Of a stretch of 64,000 nt of DNA, positions 55,464-64,000 are shown piece after piece. The first letter of the stretch is position 1, and each line of letters opens with the position of its first letter. The position numbers and the translations under genes were made by a program. Source of the DNA: JANNRR01 sp031401675 (GTDB taxonomy: Bacteria; Pseudomonadota; Alphaproteobacteria; Rhodobacterales; Rhodobacteraceae); NCBI GenBank assembly GCA_031401675.1, contig JANNRR010000125.1:36713-100712 (forward strand), given 5' to 3'. Under the pieces are notes generated by a model. The model saw only the letters and a program-made list of their open reading frames with translations, ran no database searches and was not told the DNA's origin.

Positions 55464-57716
55464 GTGCAGCGCACCTTGCGGAGCGCCACCTTGCAACGGC
55501 TGGACCGGCTGCGGCGGCAGCGGCGGGTGCAGAACGGTGCCACATTGGGGCTAGTGCTGGTTGGCCCGGTGCTGGCCCTGGCGACGTTTGCCGCCCTTGG
55601 CCCATTGAACGAAGGCGCCGAATCGCCCGGGTTGCGGCTGATCCTGCTGGCCGATCTGGTCTATGTGCTGGTGGTGGCGGCGCTGGTGCTGGTGCGGGTG
55701 GCGCGGATGATCGCCGACCGCCGCGCCCGCTCGGCGGGATCGCGGTTGCATCTGCGGCTGACGGCGGTGTTCACGCTGGTAGCGCTGATCCCGACCGTGC
55801 TGGTCGCGGTGTTTGCCGGTCTGACCATCAACGTCGGCATGGAGGGCTGGTTTTCCGACCGCGTGCGCGGTGTGGTCAACAATTCCCTGGCTGCCGCCAT
55901 TGCCTATGAGGGCGAACACCGGGCCGACCTTGCTACCGATGCAACGGCGCTGGCGGCGTACCTGAATGCCGCGCGCGAGGGCCGTTTTCTGTTGCAGGAC
56001 AGTGATCTGCGCCCGATTCTTACCCAGGGTCAGGCGCAGGTGCAGCGCGGGTTGCGCGAAGCCTATGTGATCGACGGCACTGCCGAGATCAGGGCGCGGG
56101 GCGAGCGGTCCTATCTGTTCAACTACGAGCCGCCGGACGCCGAAGCGATTGCCCTTGCCCGGACCGGCGAGGTCGTGCTGATCGAGGACTGGGACAACGG
56201 CGAGTTCCGGGCGCTGGTCGCGCTTGATCCGTTTGCCGACCGTTTCCTTTTCGTGTCGCGCAACGTCGATGGCAATATTCTGAGGCTGCTGGACGAAACC
56301 CAGGAAACCGTCCGGCTTTACAACCAGCTGGAATCAGAACGCGGGCGGTTGTTGTTCGAATTCGGACTGTTGTACCTGGGCTTTGCGGTGATCCTGATCC
56401 TGGCGGCGATCTGGTTCGGGCTGTGGTTCGCCGAGCGGCTGGCCCGCCCGGTCGGTCGTCTGGCCGGGGCGGCGCAGCGCATCGGGTCGGGCGATCTGGA
56501 TGTGCAGGTCATCGAAGAAGGCGGCGACGACGAGATTGCGATGCTGGGCCGGGTATTCAATCAGATGACCCGGCAGTTGAAGGGCCAGCGCGAAACGCTG
56601 CTGGAAAACACCCGCCAAATCGAGGGTCGGCGGCGGCTGTTTGATTCGGTGCTGAGTTCGGTGACTGCCGGGGTGATCGGGCTGGATGCCGAGGGTCAGG
56701 TGGATTTCGTCAACCGCTCGGGCCGGCGCCTGCTGGATTTCGACGCCGGACAGGGCGAACAGCTGGCGCGCGCCGTTCCCGAATTCGGCCCGCTGCTGGC
56801 CCGTTTGCGCGACGAGGCCGCCGAAGTGGCGCAGGAAGAGATTCGCGTCAGCCGCAATGGCCGCATGGAAAACCTGCTGGTGCGGATGGCGGTTCGGCGT
56901 TCCGACGCGGGCCGGCTGGAAGGTTACGTCGTGGCGTTTGACGACGTGACCGAACTAGTCAGCGCCCAGCGCATGGCGGCCTGGGGCGACGTGGCACGGC
57001 GGATTGCGCACGAGATCAAGAATCCGCTGACCCCGATCCAGCTTTCGGCGGAACGGATCAAGCGCAAGTTCCGGCCCCTGGTCGGGGACGAAGCGGCAAG
57101 TCTGGATCAATACACCGATGTCATCGTGCGCCAGACCAACGATCTGCGCCGAATCGTCGACGAGTTTTCCAAGTTCGCCCGGATGCCCGAGCCAGAGCGG
57201 CGCAATCAGGATCTGGTCACGGTGGTGCGCGATGCGGTGGTGCTGCAGGAAACCGCGTTGACCCACCTGCGGCTGGTAGCCGATTTGCCCGATGGGCCGG
57301 TGCTGCTGGAATTCGACGCCACCCTGATTTCGCAGGCGCTGACAAACCTGTTGAAGAACGGCGGCGAGTCCATTGAAACGCTGACAGAAAAAGGCGCGCC
57401 CGTCGGCTATGCGCCGGAACTGCGCATCAGCCTGACCGCGACCGAGGATCAGGTGCTGATCCGGATCGCCGACAATGGCATCGGCCTGCCAGAGGACCGT
57501 GCCCGCCTGTTCGAGCCCTATGTTACGACGCGCGACAAGGGCACCGGGCTGGGATTGCCGATCGTGAAAAAGATCATCGAGGAACATGGCGGCACGTTGA
57601 CCCTGGTCGATGCGCCGCTGTTCGAAGGGGCAACGCACCGCGGTGCAATGGCCGAAATACGATTGCCGCGCGGGCCACGCGCGGCGCGCAAAAGTGCGGA
57701 CAAGTTGAGCCAATGA
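55464..57716 (+). CDS. ntrY: sensor histidine kinase NtrY
   Basis: About 750 residues. N-terminal membrane segments (GATLGLVLVGPVLALATFA, LILLADLVYVLVVAALVLV, LTAVFTLVALIPTVLVAVFA), a periplasmic loop, another helix (LYLGFAVILILAAIWFGLWF), HAMP, PAS, then His in RRIAHEIKNPLTPIQLSAERI and the ATPase domain (DNGIGLP, GTGLGLPIV). Senses redox or nitrogen state. GTG 55464 with GAGGG 6 bp upstream is preferred; GTG 55359 is also in frame. Confidence 0.93.
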   Translation: MQRTLRSATLQRLDRLRRQRRVQNGATLGLVLVGPVLALATFAALGPLNEGAESPGLRLILLADLVYVLVVAALVLVRVARMIADRRARSAGSRLHLRLTAVFTLVALIPTVLVAVFAGLTINVGMEGWFSDRVRGVVNNSLAAAIAYEGEHRADLATDATALAAYLNAAREGRFLLQDSDLRPILTQGQAQVQRGLREAYVIDGTAEIRARGERSYLFNYEPPDAEAIALARTGEVVLIEDWDNGEFRALVALDPFADRFLFVSRNVDGNILRLLDETQETVRLYNQLESERGRLLFEFGLLYLGFAVILILAAIWFGLWFAERLARPVGRLAGAAQRIGSGDLDVQVIEEGGDDEIAMLGRVFNQMTRQLKGQRETLLENTRQIEGRRRLFDSVLSSVTAGVIGLDAEGQVDFVNRSGRRLLDFDAGQGEQLARAVPEFGPLLARLRDEAAEVAQEEIRVSRNGRMENLLVRMAVRRSDAGRLEGYVVAFDDVTELVSAQRMAAWGDVARRIAHEIKNPLTPIQLSAERIKRKFRPLVGDEAASLDQYTDVIVRQTNDLRRIVDEFSKFARMPEPERRNQDLVTVVRDAVVLQETALTHLRLVADLPDGPVLLEFDATLISQALTNLLKNGGESIETLTEKGAPVGYAPELRISLTATEDQVLIRIADNGIGLPEDRARLFEPYVTTRDKGTGLGLPIVKKIIEEHGGTLTLVDAPLFEGATHRGAMAEIRLPRGPRAARKSADKLSQ

Positions 57717-57725
57717 GGGGCTGAT

Positions 57726-59135
57726 ATGGGCGATATTCTGATTGTCGATGACGAACGCGACATCCGGGAACTGATCTCGGACATCCTGCGCGATGAAGGG
57801 TTCACCACCCGACTGGCCGGGAACTCCGACGACTGCATGACCGAGATCAACGCCGATCCGCCGGCCCTGATGATTCTGGACATCTGGCTGAAAGACAGCC
57901 GGATGGACGGGATCGACATCCTGAAAACCGTGCGCCGCGACAATCCGGACATCCCGGTGGTGATCATCTCGGGTCACGGCAACATCGAGATTGCGGTGGC
58001 CGCCATCAAGCAGGGGGCCTATGATTTCATCGAAAAGCCGTTCAACATCGATCAGTTGATGGTGGTGATCAGCCGGGCGATGGAAACCTCGCGGTTGCGG
58101 CGCGAGAATTCCGATCTGCGGCGACGCGATGTGACCAGCGCCGAGATGTTCGGATCAAGTCCGGCCTTCAAGGCGTTGAAATCGCAACTGGACAAGGTCA
58201 CGAAAAGCAATGGCCGCACCATGCTGACCGGACCGTCGGGGTCGGGCAAGGAAGTGGCGGCCCGCTATATCCATGCCCATTCCGCCCGGGCCAGCGCGCC
58301 GTTCGTCACCGTCAGTTCGGCGTCGGTGGAGCCGGAACGGATGGAGGAGGTGCTGTTTGGCCGCGAAAGCCCGGACCGCGGGCTGGAACCGGGGCTCTTG
58401 GAACAGGCACATGGCGGCGTGGTCTATTTCGACGAGGTCGCCGACATGCCGATCGGCACCCAGTCGAAGATCCTGCGGGTGCTGGTCGAACAGCAATTCA
58501 GCCGGGTCGGTGGCACCGACAAGGTCCGGGTCGATCTGCGGGTGATCTCGTCCACCACCCGCGACCTGAAGGCGGAAATTTCGGCCGGTCGGTTCCGGCA
58601 GGAACTCTATGACCGGCTGAACGTGGTTCCGGTTACCGTGCCGGGGCTGGAGGACCGGCGCGAGGATATTCCGGAACTGGCCCGGCATTTCATCGAACTG
58701 TTCAACAAGACGCAAGGGTTGCCGCTGCGGGCGCTGTCGGAGGAGGCGCAGGCGCTGTTGCAGACCATGCACTGGCCCGGCAACGTCCGCCAGTTGCGCA
58801 ATGTGATCGAGCGGGCACTAATCCTGGGCGACAGTTCCGGGCCGATCGAAGCCCGGGAGCTGCCCGGGCAGGAGGATGCGGCGGCCGAGGACGGGCGGAT
58901 CGTCTTGTCCGGCGGGTTGGCGACGCTGCCGCTGCGCGAGGCGCGCGAGTTGTTTGAGCGCGAATATCTGCTGACGCAGATCAACCGATTTGGCGGCAAC
59001 ATCAGCCGCACCGCGTCCTTTGTCGGGATGGAACGAAGCGCCCTGCACCGCAAGCTGAAATCGTTGGGGGTGGTGACCACCAACAAGGCCGGGGCGCGCA
59101 TTGCGCATCTGGAAGACGAGGACGACGGCGACTGA
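57726..59135 (+). CDS. ntrX: response regulator NtrX
   Basis: 469 residues. Receiver with Asp52 (LMILDIWLKDSRMDG), AAA+ domain with Walker A GPSGSGKE and Walker B GVVYFDEVADM, and C-terminal HTH (GGNISRTASFVGMERSALHRKL). Where other activators have GAFTGA, this has FGRESPDRGLEPGLLEQA, so sigma54 contact is unlikely. Partner of NtrY, 9 bp downstream. Confidence 0.94.
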   Translation: MGDILIVDDERDIRELISDILRDEGFTTRLAGNSDDCMTEINADPPALMILDIWLKDSRMDGIDILKTVRRDNPDIPVVIISGHGNIEIAVAAIKQGAYDFIEKPFNIDQLMVVISRAMETSRLRRENSDLRRRDVTSAEMFGSSPAFKALKSQLDKVTKSNGRTMLTGPSGSGKEVAARYIHAHSARASAPFVTVSSASVEPERMEEVLFGRESPDRGLEPGLLEQAHGGVVYFDEVADMPIGTQSKILRVLVEQQFSRVGGTDKVRVDLRVISSTTRDLKAEISAGRFRQELYDRLNVVPVTVPGLEDRREDIPELARHFIELFNKTQGLPLRALSEEAQALLQTMHWPGNVRQLRNVIERALILGDSSGPIEARELPGQEDAAAEDGRIVLSGGLATLPLREARELFEREYLLTQINRFGGNISRTASFVGMERSALHRKLKSLGVVTTNKAGARIAHLEDEDDGD

Positions 59136-59198
59136 GGATCGGTTGACCTGAGGGAACTGTTCTGCCACTGAAATCTGCGGACCTGGGAAGGATCAGGC

Positions 59199-60575
59199 AT
59201 GAAGGTCATCATCTGCGGCGCGGGGCAAGTCGGCTGGCAGATCGCCCGGCATCTGTCTGGGGAGAAGAATGATGTGACCATCGTCGACAGCAACCCAGAC
59301 CTGATCCGCCGTGCTACGGATACGCTGGATGTTCAGGGGGTTGTGGGCTTTGCCTCATACCCGGACGTGCTGGAGCGGGCCGGAGCCCGCGATGCCGACA
59401 TGATCATTGCCGCCACCCTGTCGGACGAAGTGAACATGGTCACCTGTCAGGTGGCGCATTCGATCTTTGGAATCACCCGCAAGATTGCCCGGCTGCGGGC
59501 GCAGAGCTATCTGGACGCGATCTATTCCGACCTGTACCGGCGCGATCACCTGCCGATCGACGTGGTGATTTCGCCGGAACGCGAAGTGGCCGAGGCGGCG
59601 TTGCGGCGGCTGGCGGCACCGGCGGCGTTTGATACCGAAAGTTTCTTCAACGGCCGGACGCATCTCTTGGGAATCGCGCTCGAAAGCGACTGCCCGGTCC
59701 TGGCAACGCCGCTGCGCCAGTTGACTGACCTGTTTTCCACCCTGCGCGCCATCGTGGTCGGGGTGCGTCGAGAGGGCCGCCTGTTTGCGCCCGATGCGGA
59801 TGTTCAGCTGTTCGAGGGGGATCAGGTCTATGTGTTCACCCATGCGGATGACGTGAACAGGACGCTGGAAATCTTTGGAAAGGTGACAAAAAAGCAGGAG
59901 CGGATCGTCATCGTCGGCGGCGGCAACGTTGGCCTGGCGGTGGCGCGCGCGCTGGAGGCACGCCGGTCGCGGGTACAGGTCAAGATCATCGAGCTGGACC
60001 GGGCCCGGGCGGAACTGGCCGCCGATCAGCTGGGCCGCACCCTGGTCCTGAATGGCGACGGCATGGACATGGAACTGCTGAACGAGGCCGGAATCGGTGC
60101 GGCCGATGCGCTGCTGGCGGTGACCGATGACGACCGCACCAACCTTCTGGTGTCGGTGCGGGCCAAGTCGGCCGGATGCCCGATGACCATCGCGCTGGTC
60201 AATGACCCGAGCCTGGTGCCGTTGATGGGGCCGATGGATATTGACGCCTACATCAACCCGCGCGCGACCACGGTGTCATCGATTCTGCGGCATATCCGCC
60301 ATGGCCGGGTGCGGGCCATCTATTCGATCGGCGACGCGGAAGCAGAAGTGATCGAGGCGCAGGTGCTGCTGACGTCGCCGATTGCGGGCCAGTTGATCCG
60401 CGATATCGAGTTTCCCGAGGGCGTGCTGGTCGGGGCCATCCTGAAAGGCGACGTGGTGGTCAAGCCGACCGGGGATGTGCGGGTGGACGAGGGCGATGTG
60501 ATCGCCATTTTCGCAATGGCCGCCGACGTGCCGCAGGTCGAGCGTCTGCTGCAGGTCTCGGTCGAATTCTTCTGA
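59199..60575 (+). CDS. trkA: Trk potassium uptake protein TrkA
   Basis: 458 residues: two tandem RCK units, each an NAD-binding fold (KVIICGAGQVGWQIARHL at the start and RIVIVGGGNVGLAVARAL near 233) followed by a TrkA-C domain. Peripheral, cytoplasmic gating subunit of the Trk K+ channel. An AGGAT site lies upstream of ATG 59199. Confidence 0.96.
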   Translation: MKVIICGAGQVGWQIARHLSGEKNDVTIVDSNPDLIRRATDTLDVQGVVGFASYPDVLERAGARDADMIIAATLSDEVNMVTCQVAHSIFGITRKIARLRAQSYLDAIYSDLYRRDHLPIDVVISPEREVAEAALRRLAAPAAFDTESFFNGRTHLLGIALESDCPVLATPLRQLTDLFSTLRAIVVGVRREGRLFAPDADVQLFEGDQVYVFTHADDVNRTLEIFGKVTKKQERIVIVGGGNVGLAVARALEARRSRVQVKIIELDRARAELAADQLGRTLVLNGDGMDMELLNEAGIGAADALLAVTDDDRTNLLVSVRAKSAGCPMTIALVNDPSLVPLMGPMDIDAYINPRATTVSSILRHIRHGRVRAIYSIGDAEAEVIEAQVLLTSPIAGQLIRDIEFPEGVLVGAILKGDVVVKPTGDVRVDEGDVIAIFAMAADVPQVERLLQVSVEFF

Positions 60576-60576
60576 G

Positions 60577-62109
60577 GTGCGCCGCCCGCTGGATCAGCCG
60601 CTGATGGTGATCCTGCTGGGGGTCGGCGGGGCGGCGATGGCGCTGCCTGCCGGGCATGCGGCGACTGTTGGCAACCATGCCCTGGCAAGGGACTTCCTGT
60701 ATTCGGGCCTGATCATTCTGGTGCTGACTCTCCTGGTCGCCATCGCCCTGTCGGGGTATCGCCCGGCCAACGTGGCCCGCAGCCACCTGTTGCAGCTGGC
60801 CGGATCCTATCTGCTGGTGCCGCTGGCGCTGGCGCTCCCGGTCACGCAAGGAGTGCCCGGCATCAGCGTTCTGGCTGCCTGGTTCGAAATGACCTCGTCC
60901 TTCACCACGACCGGGGCCAGCCTGCTGGACCCCGCCACCACGCCGCCATCGCTGCATCTGTGGCGCGCTTTGGTCGGCTGGATGGGGGGGGTCCTGACTC
61001 TGGTGGCGGCAGTGGCGATCCTGGCACCGATGACGCTTGGCGGGTTCGAGGTCATCTCGGGTCTGGCGGCCGGGCGCGGGGCCGGGGGGCCGATCACCGG
61101 CAAGCCGTCCCGCGGCTCTGCCCCGCAGATCACCCGGATCATTGATCCGGCCGAACGGATCAAGCGTTACGCCGGGCAGATCCTGCCGGTCTATGCCGGG
61201 CTGACGCTTGTGCTGTGGATTCTGCTGGTCGTGGCAGGCGATCCGGTTCTGGTTGGCCTGTGTCATGCGATGTCGACACTGTCGACCAGCGGCATTACAC
61301 CGCTGGCCGGGTTTTCGGACGCGCCTTCCGGGCAATGGGGTCAGGGGTTCATCCTGCTGTTCCTTGGCTTTGCTTTGACGCGCCGCGCCTTTCCCGGTGC
61401 CGCGCGCCGGATGTCCGGCCCGCCGCTGCTGCGGGACCCGGAGTTTCGCGTCGGGCTTGCCATCGCCGCCGGCACCGTTGTGATCTTCGGCAGCTTTCAT
61501 GTTCTGCAATTGGCGGCACCATCCCCGGCTCTGCTAGCCGCCACGCTTTGGTCGGACCTGTTCACCGTCCTGTCGTTCCTGACCACCACCGGTTTTCTGC
61601 CTGTCGGCGCACCTTTGGCAACAGCGGCGGGCGGGATCAGCTTGCCGGGTCTGGTGCTGATTGCGCTGGCACTGACCGGTGGCGGCGTGGCAACAACCGC
61701 CGGCGGCATCAAGCTGATGCGGGTTTTCGCCATGACCCGGCAAGCCAGGCACGAGGTGCAGCGATTGGCGCATCCGCATGCGGTCAGCCGATCCGGCCCG
61801 CTGGGGCGAAATCTGCGGGAACGGGGTGCCTATGCCGCGTGGATATTCCTGATGCTTTTCCTGATCACATTAGCTGTTGTTTGCGGGGTGCTGACGCTGA
61901 TGGGTGCCGGCCTGCAGGATGCCGTGGTGCTGGCGGTCGCCGCCTTGAGCAACACCGGGCCGCTGGCGGGTGCTGCAACCGGCAATGCAGCGAACTGGGC
62001 CGGGCTAAGTGACACGGCGATTATCACCCTTGCCGCAGCAATGGTGCTCGGTCGGCTGGAAATGCTGGCGCTGGTGGCACTGATCGGTGCGGGCAGCTGG
62101 CGCAGATAG
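60577..62109 (+). CDS. trkH: Trk potassium uptake membrane protein TrkH
   Basis: 510 residues with the four K+-selectivity loops: FTTTGASLL, STSGITPLAG, FLTTTGFLP and LSNTGPLAG. A KLMR basic motif precedes the third/fourth region (GGIKLMRVF). The GTG start at 60577 follows the trkA stop by 1 bp, so translation is coupled. The N-terminal extension before VILLGVGG is short. Confidence 0.94.
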   Translation: MRRPLDQPLMVILLGVGGAAMALPAGHAATVGNHALARDFLYSGLIILVLTLLVAIALSGYRPANVARSHLLQLAGSYLLVPLALALPVTQGVPGISVLAAWFEMTSSFTTTGASLLDPATTPPSLHLWRALVGWMGGVLTLVAAVAILAPMTLGGFEVISGLAAGRGAGGPITGKPSRGSAPQITRIIDPAERIKRYAGQILPVYAGLTLVLWILLVVAGDPVLVGLCHAMSTLSTSGITPLAGFSDAPSGQWGQGFILLFLGFALTRRAFPGAARRMSGPPLLRDPEFRVGLAIAAGTVVIFGSFHVLQLAAPSPALLAATLWSDLFTVLSFLTTTGFLPVGAPLATAAGGISLPGLVLIALALTGGGVATTAGGIKLMRVFAMTRQARHEVQRLAHPHAVSRSGPLGRNLRERGAYAAWIFLMLFLITLAVVCGVLTLMGAGLQDAVVLAVAALSNTGPLAGAATGNAANWAGLSDTAIITLAAAMVLGRLEMLALVALIGAGSWRR

Positions 62110-62180
62110 CCGCCGGAAGCGGTTCGCGCAAGGCACTGAATTAGGGGCTGGAAACTCACCCAAAGCCAAAGCATAGTAGC

Positions 62181-62230
62181 TTTACGCAAAGGTCAGCATG
62201 CGGCTGGCCGACGGTTTGCCTTTGCGTCAA
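62181..62230 (+). ncRNA. long hairpin in the hfq leader
   Basis: Arms TTTACGCAAAGG (62181-62192) and CCTTTGCGTCAA (62219-62230) pair at 11 of 12 positions. An inner stem GGTCAGC/GCTGGCC (62191-62197 and 62203-62209) partly competes with it. It ends 43 bp before the hfq ATG and is not followed by a T run, so it is a leader structure rather than a classical terminator. Two folds are possible. Confidence 0.5.
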
Positions 62231-62273
62231 CAACGACAGCAACCAAGAAACGAAAAGAACAAAGGCTCAATAA

Positions 62274-62507
62274 ATGGCTGCCGATAAACAGAACTTGCAG
62301 GACGCGTTCCTGAATCACGTCCGAAAGACCAAGATTGCCGTGACGATTTTCCTGATCAACGGAGTCAAGCTGCAAGGGGTCATCACCTGGTTTGACAATT
62401 TCTGCGTGCTTCTGCGCCGCGATGGTCAGTCGCAACTGGTGTACAAACACGCCATTTCGACCATCATGCCGGGTCAGCCGATCAGCCTTTATGACGGCGA
62501 AGACTGA
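62274..62507 (+). CDS. hfq: RNA chaperone Hfq
   Basis: 77 residues, normal for alphaproteobacteria. Sm1 motif LQDAFLNHVRKTKIAVTIFLINGVKLQGVITWFDNF and Sm2 YKHAISTIMP are clear. Hexameric sRNA chaperone. Its position between trkH and hflX is conserved in this group. Confidence 0.97.
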   Translation: MAADKQNLQDAFLNHVRKTKIAVTIFLINGVKLQGVITWFDNFCVLLRRDGQSQLVYKHAISTIMPGQPISLYDGED

Positions 62508-62551
62508 CCCTGACAGACGCATCCGACCATTGCCAGACTGCCCCGGCCGCC

Positions 62552-63802
62552 ATGCGCGCCTGGGTTCTGCATCCCGACATCAAGGCCGACCGTCAGCGTC
62601 GTCTGCCCGAACATGGGCTGGCCGAAGCCGTTGCCTTGGCCGCGGCCTTGCCCGACATGCTTATCCTTGGGTCCGAGGTGGTGCGCCTGCCGAAAATGTC
62701 ACCGGCAACCCTGTTCGGGTCCGGCAAGGTGGCGGAATTGAAGGCGCGCTTTGCCGAGGCCGATGTCGGCCTGGTGTTCATCGACGGCCCGGTGACGCCG
62801 GTGCAACAGCGCAATCTGGAGCGGGAATGGAAGGTCAAGCTTCTGGACCGCACCGGGCTGATCCTGGAGATTTTCGGCGACCGGGCCCGTACCCGCGAAG
62901 GCGTGCTGCAGGTCGAACTGGCGGCGCTCAGTTACCAGCGCACCCGGCTGGTGCGGGCCTGGACGCATCTGGAGCGGCAGCGCGGCTCGACCGCGACGGT
63001 CGGCGGTCCGGGTGAAACTCAACAGGAAACCGACCGCCGCGCCATCGACGATGCCGTGCTGCGCATCAAGGCGTCCCTGGCGAAAGTGGTGAAAACCCGC
63101 GAGCTGCACCGCGCCGCTCGGCGCAAGGTGCCGTTTCCGCTGGTGGCACTGGTGGGCTACACCAATGCCGGCAAATCCACCCTGTTCAACCGCATGACCG
63201 GTGCCGATGTGCTGGCCAAGGACATGCTGTTTGCGACGCTTGACCCGACGATGCGCGGTGTCGTGCTGCCTTCGGGGCGCAAGGTCATCCTGTCCGATAC
63301 TGTCGGTTTCATATCCGACCTGCCGACGCAGCTGGTCGCCGCCTTCCGCGCCACGCTGGAAGAGGTGCTGGAGGCCGACCTGATCTGCCATGTCCGCGAT
63401 ATCTCGCATCCCGAAACCGCCGAGCAGAAGCAGGACGTGATGGAGATATTGCCGCTGCTCGGCGTCAAGCCGTCAACGCCGCTTATTGAAGTCTGGAACA
63501 AGCTGGACCTGACCACGGGCGAGGCGCGCGAGGCGCTGACGGTTCTGGCCGGGCGCAGCGACACGACCTTTGCCATCTCGGCGCACACCGGCGACGGTGT
63601 GCCAGAACTGCTCGGTGCCATGTCGGCTGCGTTTGACGAAGTCAGGACCGAATGCGCGCTGGTCCTGCCCTATGCCGACGGCAAACGCCGGGCCTGGCTG
63701 CATCGGCATGGGCTGGTGCTGGCTGAACTGGCCGACGAATCCGGATACCAGATCACGGTTGGCTGGACTGCCCGCCAGGAAAAGCGCTACCGCGATCTGT
63801 AA
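62552..63802 (+). CDS. hflX: ribosome-associated GTPase HflX
   Basis: 416 residues from ATG 62552. GTP-binding motifs G1 GYTNAGKST, G3 DTVGF and G4 NKLD follow an N-terminal HflX domain containing GPGETQQETDRR. It binds stalled or heat-damaged ribosomes. No ribosome site precedes the ATG. A CTG at 62510, right after the hfq stop, would add LTDASDHCQTAPAA, similar to N-termini of relatives; the true start may be there. Confidence 0.95.
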   Translation: MRAWVLHPDIKADRQRRLPEHGLAEAVALAAALPDMLILGSEVVRLPKMSPATLFGSGKVAELKARFAEADVGLVFIDGPVTPVQQRNLEREWKVKLLDRTGLILEIFGDRARTREGVLQVELAALSYQRTRLVRAWTHLERQRGSTATVGGPGETQQETDRRAIDDAVLRIKASLAKVVKTRELHRAARRKVPFPLVALVGYTNAGKSTLFNRMTGADVLAKDMLFATLDPTMRGVVLPSGRKVILSDTVGFISDLPTQLVAAFRATLEEVLEADLICHVRDISHPETAEQKQDVMEILPLLGVKPSTPLIEVWNKLDLTTGEAREALTVLAGRSDTTFAISAHTGDGVPELLGAMSAAFDEVRTECALVLPYADGKRRAWLHRHGLVLAELADESGYQITVGWTARQEKRYRDL

Positions 63803-63865
63803 CCATGACCGTCTGGCCACGGCTGCCTCCTCGCCCCGGGAAGGCATAGGCTAACAGTACGCACA

Positions 63866-64000
63866 CTACACGACTCCCAGGTTTTTGAGTGTTTTTGGGA
63901 GGTTGATCCATTCGACAAGAATGTTCGGGTGATCTGAGCGGAGGCGGTTTCTGAGGAAGGTGAAGCCGGTTCGGAAGTAGGACCTTGCGAGGTATCCGTG
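63866..64000 (-). CDS. 3' end of an unidentified gene, cut by the window edge
   Basis: Forty-four codons and a TAG stop are open to the window edge: starts HGYLARSYFRTGF and ends INLPKTLKNLGVV. The DNA is less GC-rich than its neighbours, hinting at a mobile or recently acquired gene, but no transposase motif can be named. CTCCCAGGTTTTTG..TTTTTGGGAG just inside the stop could be a terminator hairpin. Confidence 0.45.
   Translation of the reverse strand, partial: HGYLARSYFRTGFTFLRNRLRSDHPNILVEWINLPKTLKNLGVV

Overview
The window looks like chromosomal DNA of a GC-rich alphaproteobacterium, most likely of the Rhodobacterales (Rhodobacter/Paracoccaceae type). Evidence: the order dusB(nifR3)-ntrB-ntrC-ntrY-ntrX-trkA-trkH-hfq-hflX, an NtrC without the sigma54-contact motif, a fused IspDF, a TakP-type TRAP system, DUF6477/DUF6456 genes, and short dispersed GC-rich repeats between genes. 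There is no rRNA, prophage, CRISPR array or intact insertion sequence. Only one tRNA (Gln, TTG) was found.

Layout. 1-9.9 kb: a hemicellulose/oligosaccharide locus. It holds a CUT1 ABC importer (binding protein, two permeases, ATPase), a GH2 beta-glycosidase, an ArsR-type regulator and a GH51 alpha-L-arabinofuranosidase. An almost identical 27-bp operator-like site lies in front of both the transporter operon and the GH51 gene. 9.9-13 kb: an uncharacterised membrane protein, tRNA-Gln and a BaiN-like flavoprotein. 13-16.5 kb: capsule genes kdsA, kpsE-like and kpsT. 16.6-22.3 kb: an unusual NhaA antiporter, a uracil-DNA-glycosylase-family gene preceded by a broken copy of its own 5' end, SseB, rplM-rpsI and two small genes. 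22.5-25.3 kb: a polyamine-type ABC transporter without a binding protein. 25.5-31.7 kb: TetR, PPK2, MetA (acetyl type), a P-loop protein, an EamA exporter, a FadL porin and an ABM-fold monooxygenase. 31.9-35.1 kb: TRAP transporter takQ-takM-takP. 35.1-48.3 kb: guaA, an MttB-family methyltransferase, DUF6477/DUF6456, katG, aqpZ, lipA, two c-type cytochromes with a divergent LysR regulator, a small membrane protein, hpt and a COQ10-like gene. 48.3-51.7 kb: amtB and the overlapping chain ispDF-pgpA-pncC. 51.9-63.8 kb: dusB, both Ntr two-component systems, Trk potassium uptake, hfq and hflX. The last 135 bases hold the 3' end of an unidentified gene.

How the genes fit together. The first region looks like a complete import-and-cleave pathway for arabinose-containing oligosaccharides under a local regulator. 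The right end carries core nitrogen and redox sensing (NtrBC, NtrYX), with ammonium uptake (amtB) nearby. Many gene pairs overlap by ATGA or GTGA (rplM/rpsI, pot permeases and ATPase, hpt and the 60-aa protein, ispDF/pgpA, dusB/ntrB), which points to translational coupling. The findings judged most worth a second look are the shared operator pair, the decayed duplication in front of the UDG-like gene, the NhaA with one of its two paired aspartates replaced by glycine, the orphan CtrA-type box in a convergent gap, and the long hairpin in the hfq leader. All family calls come from reading the sequence; no search was run.
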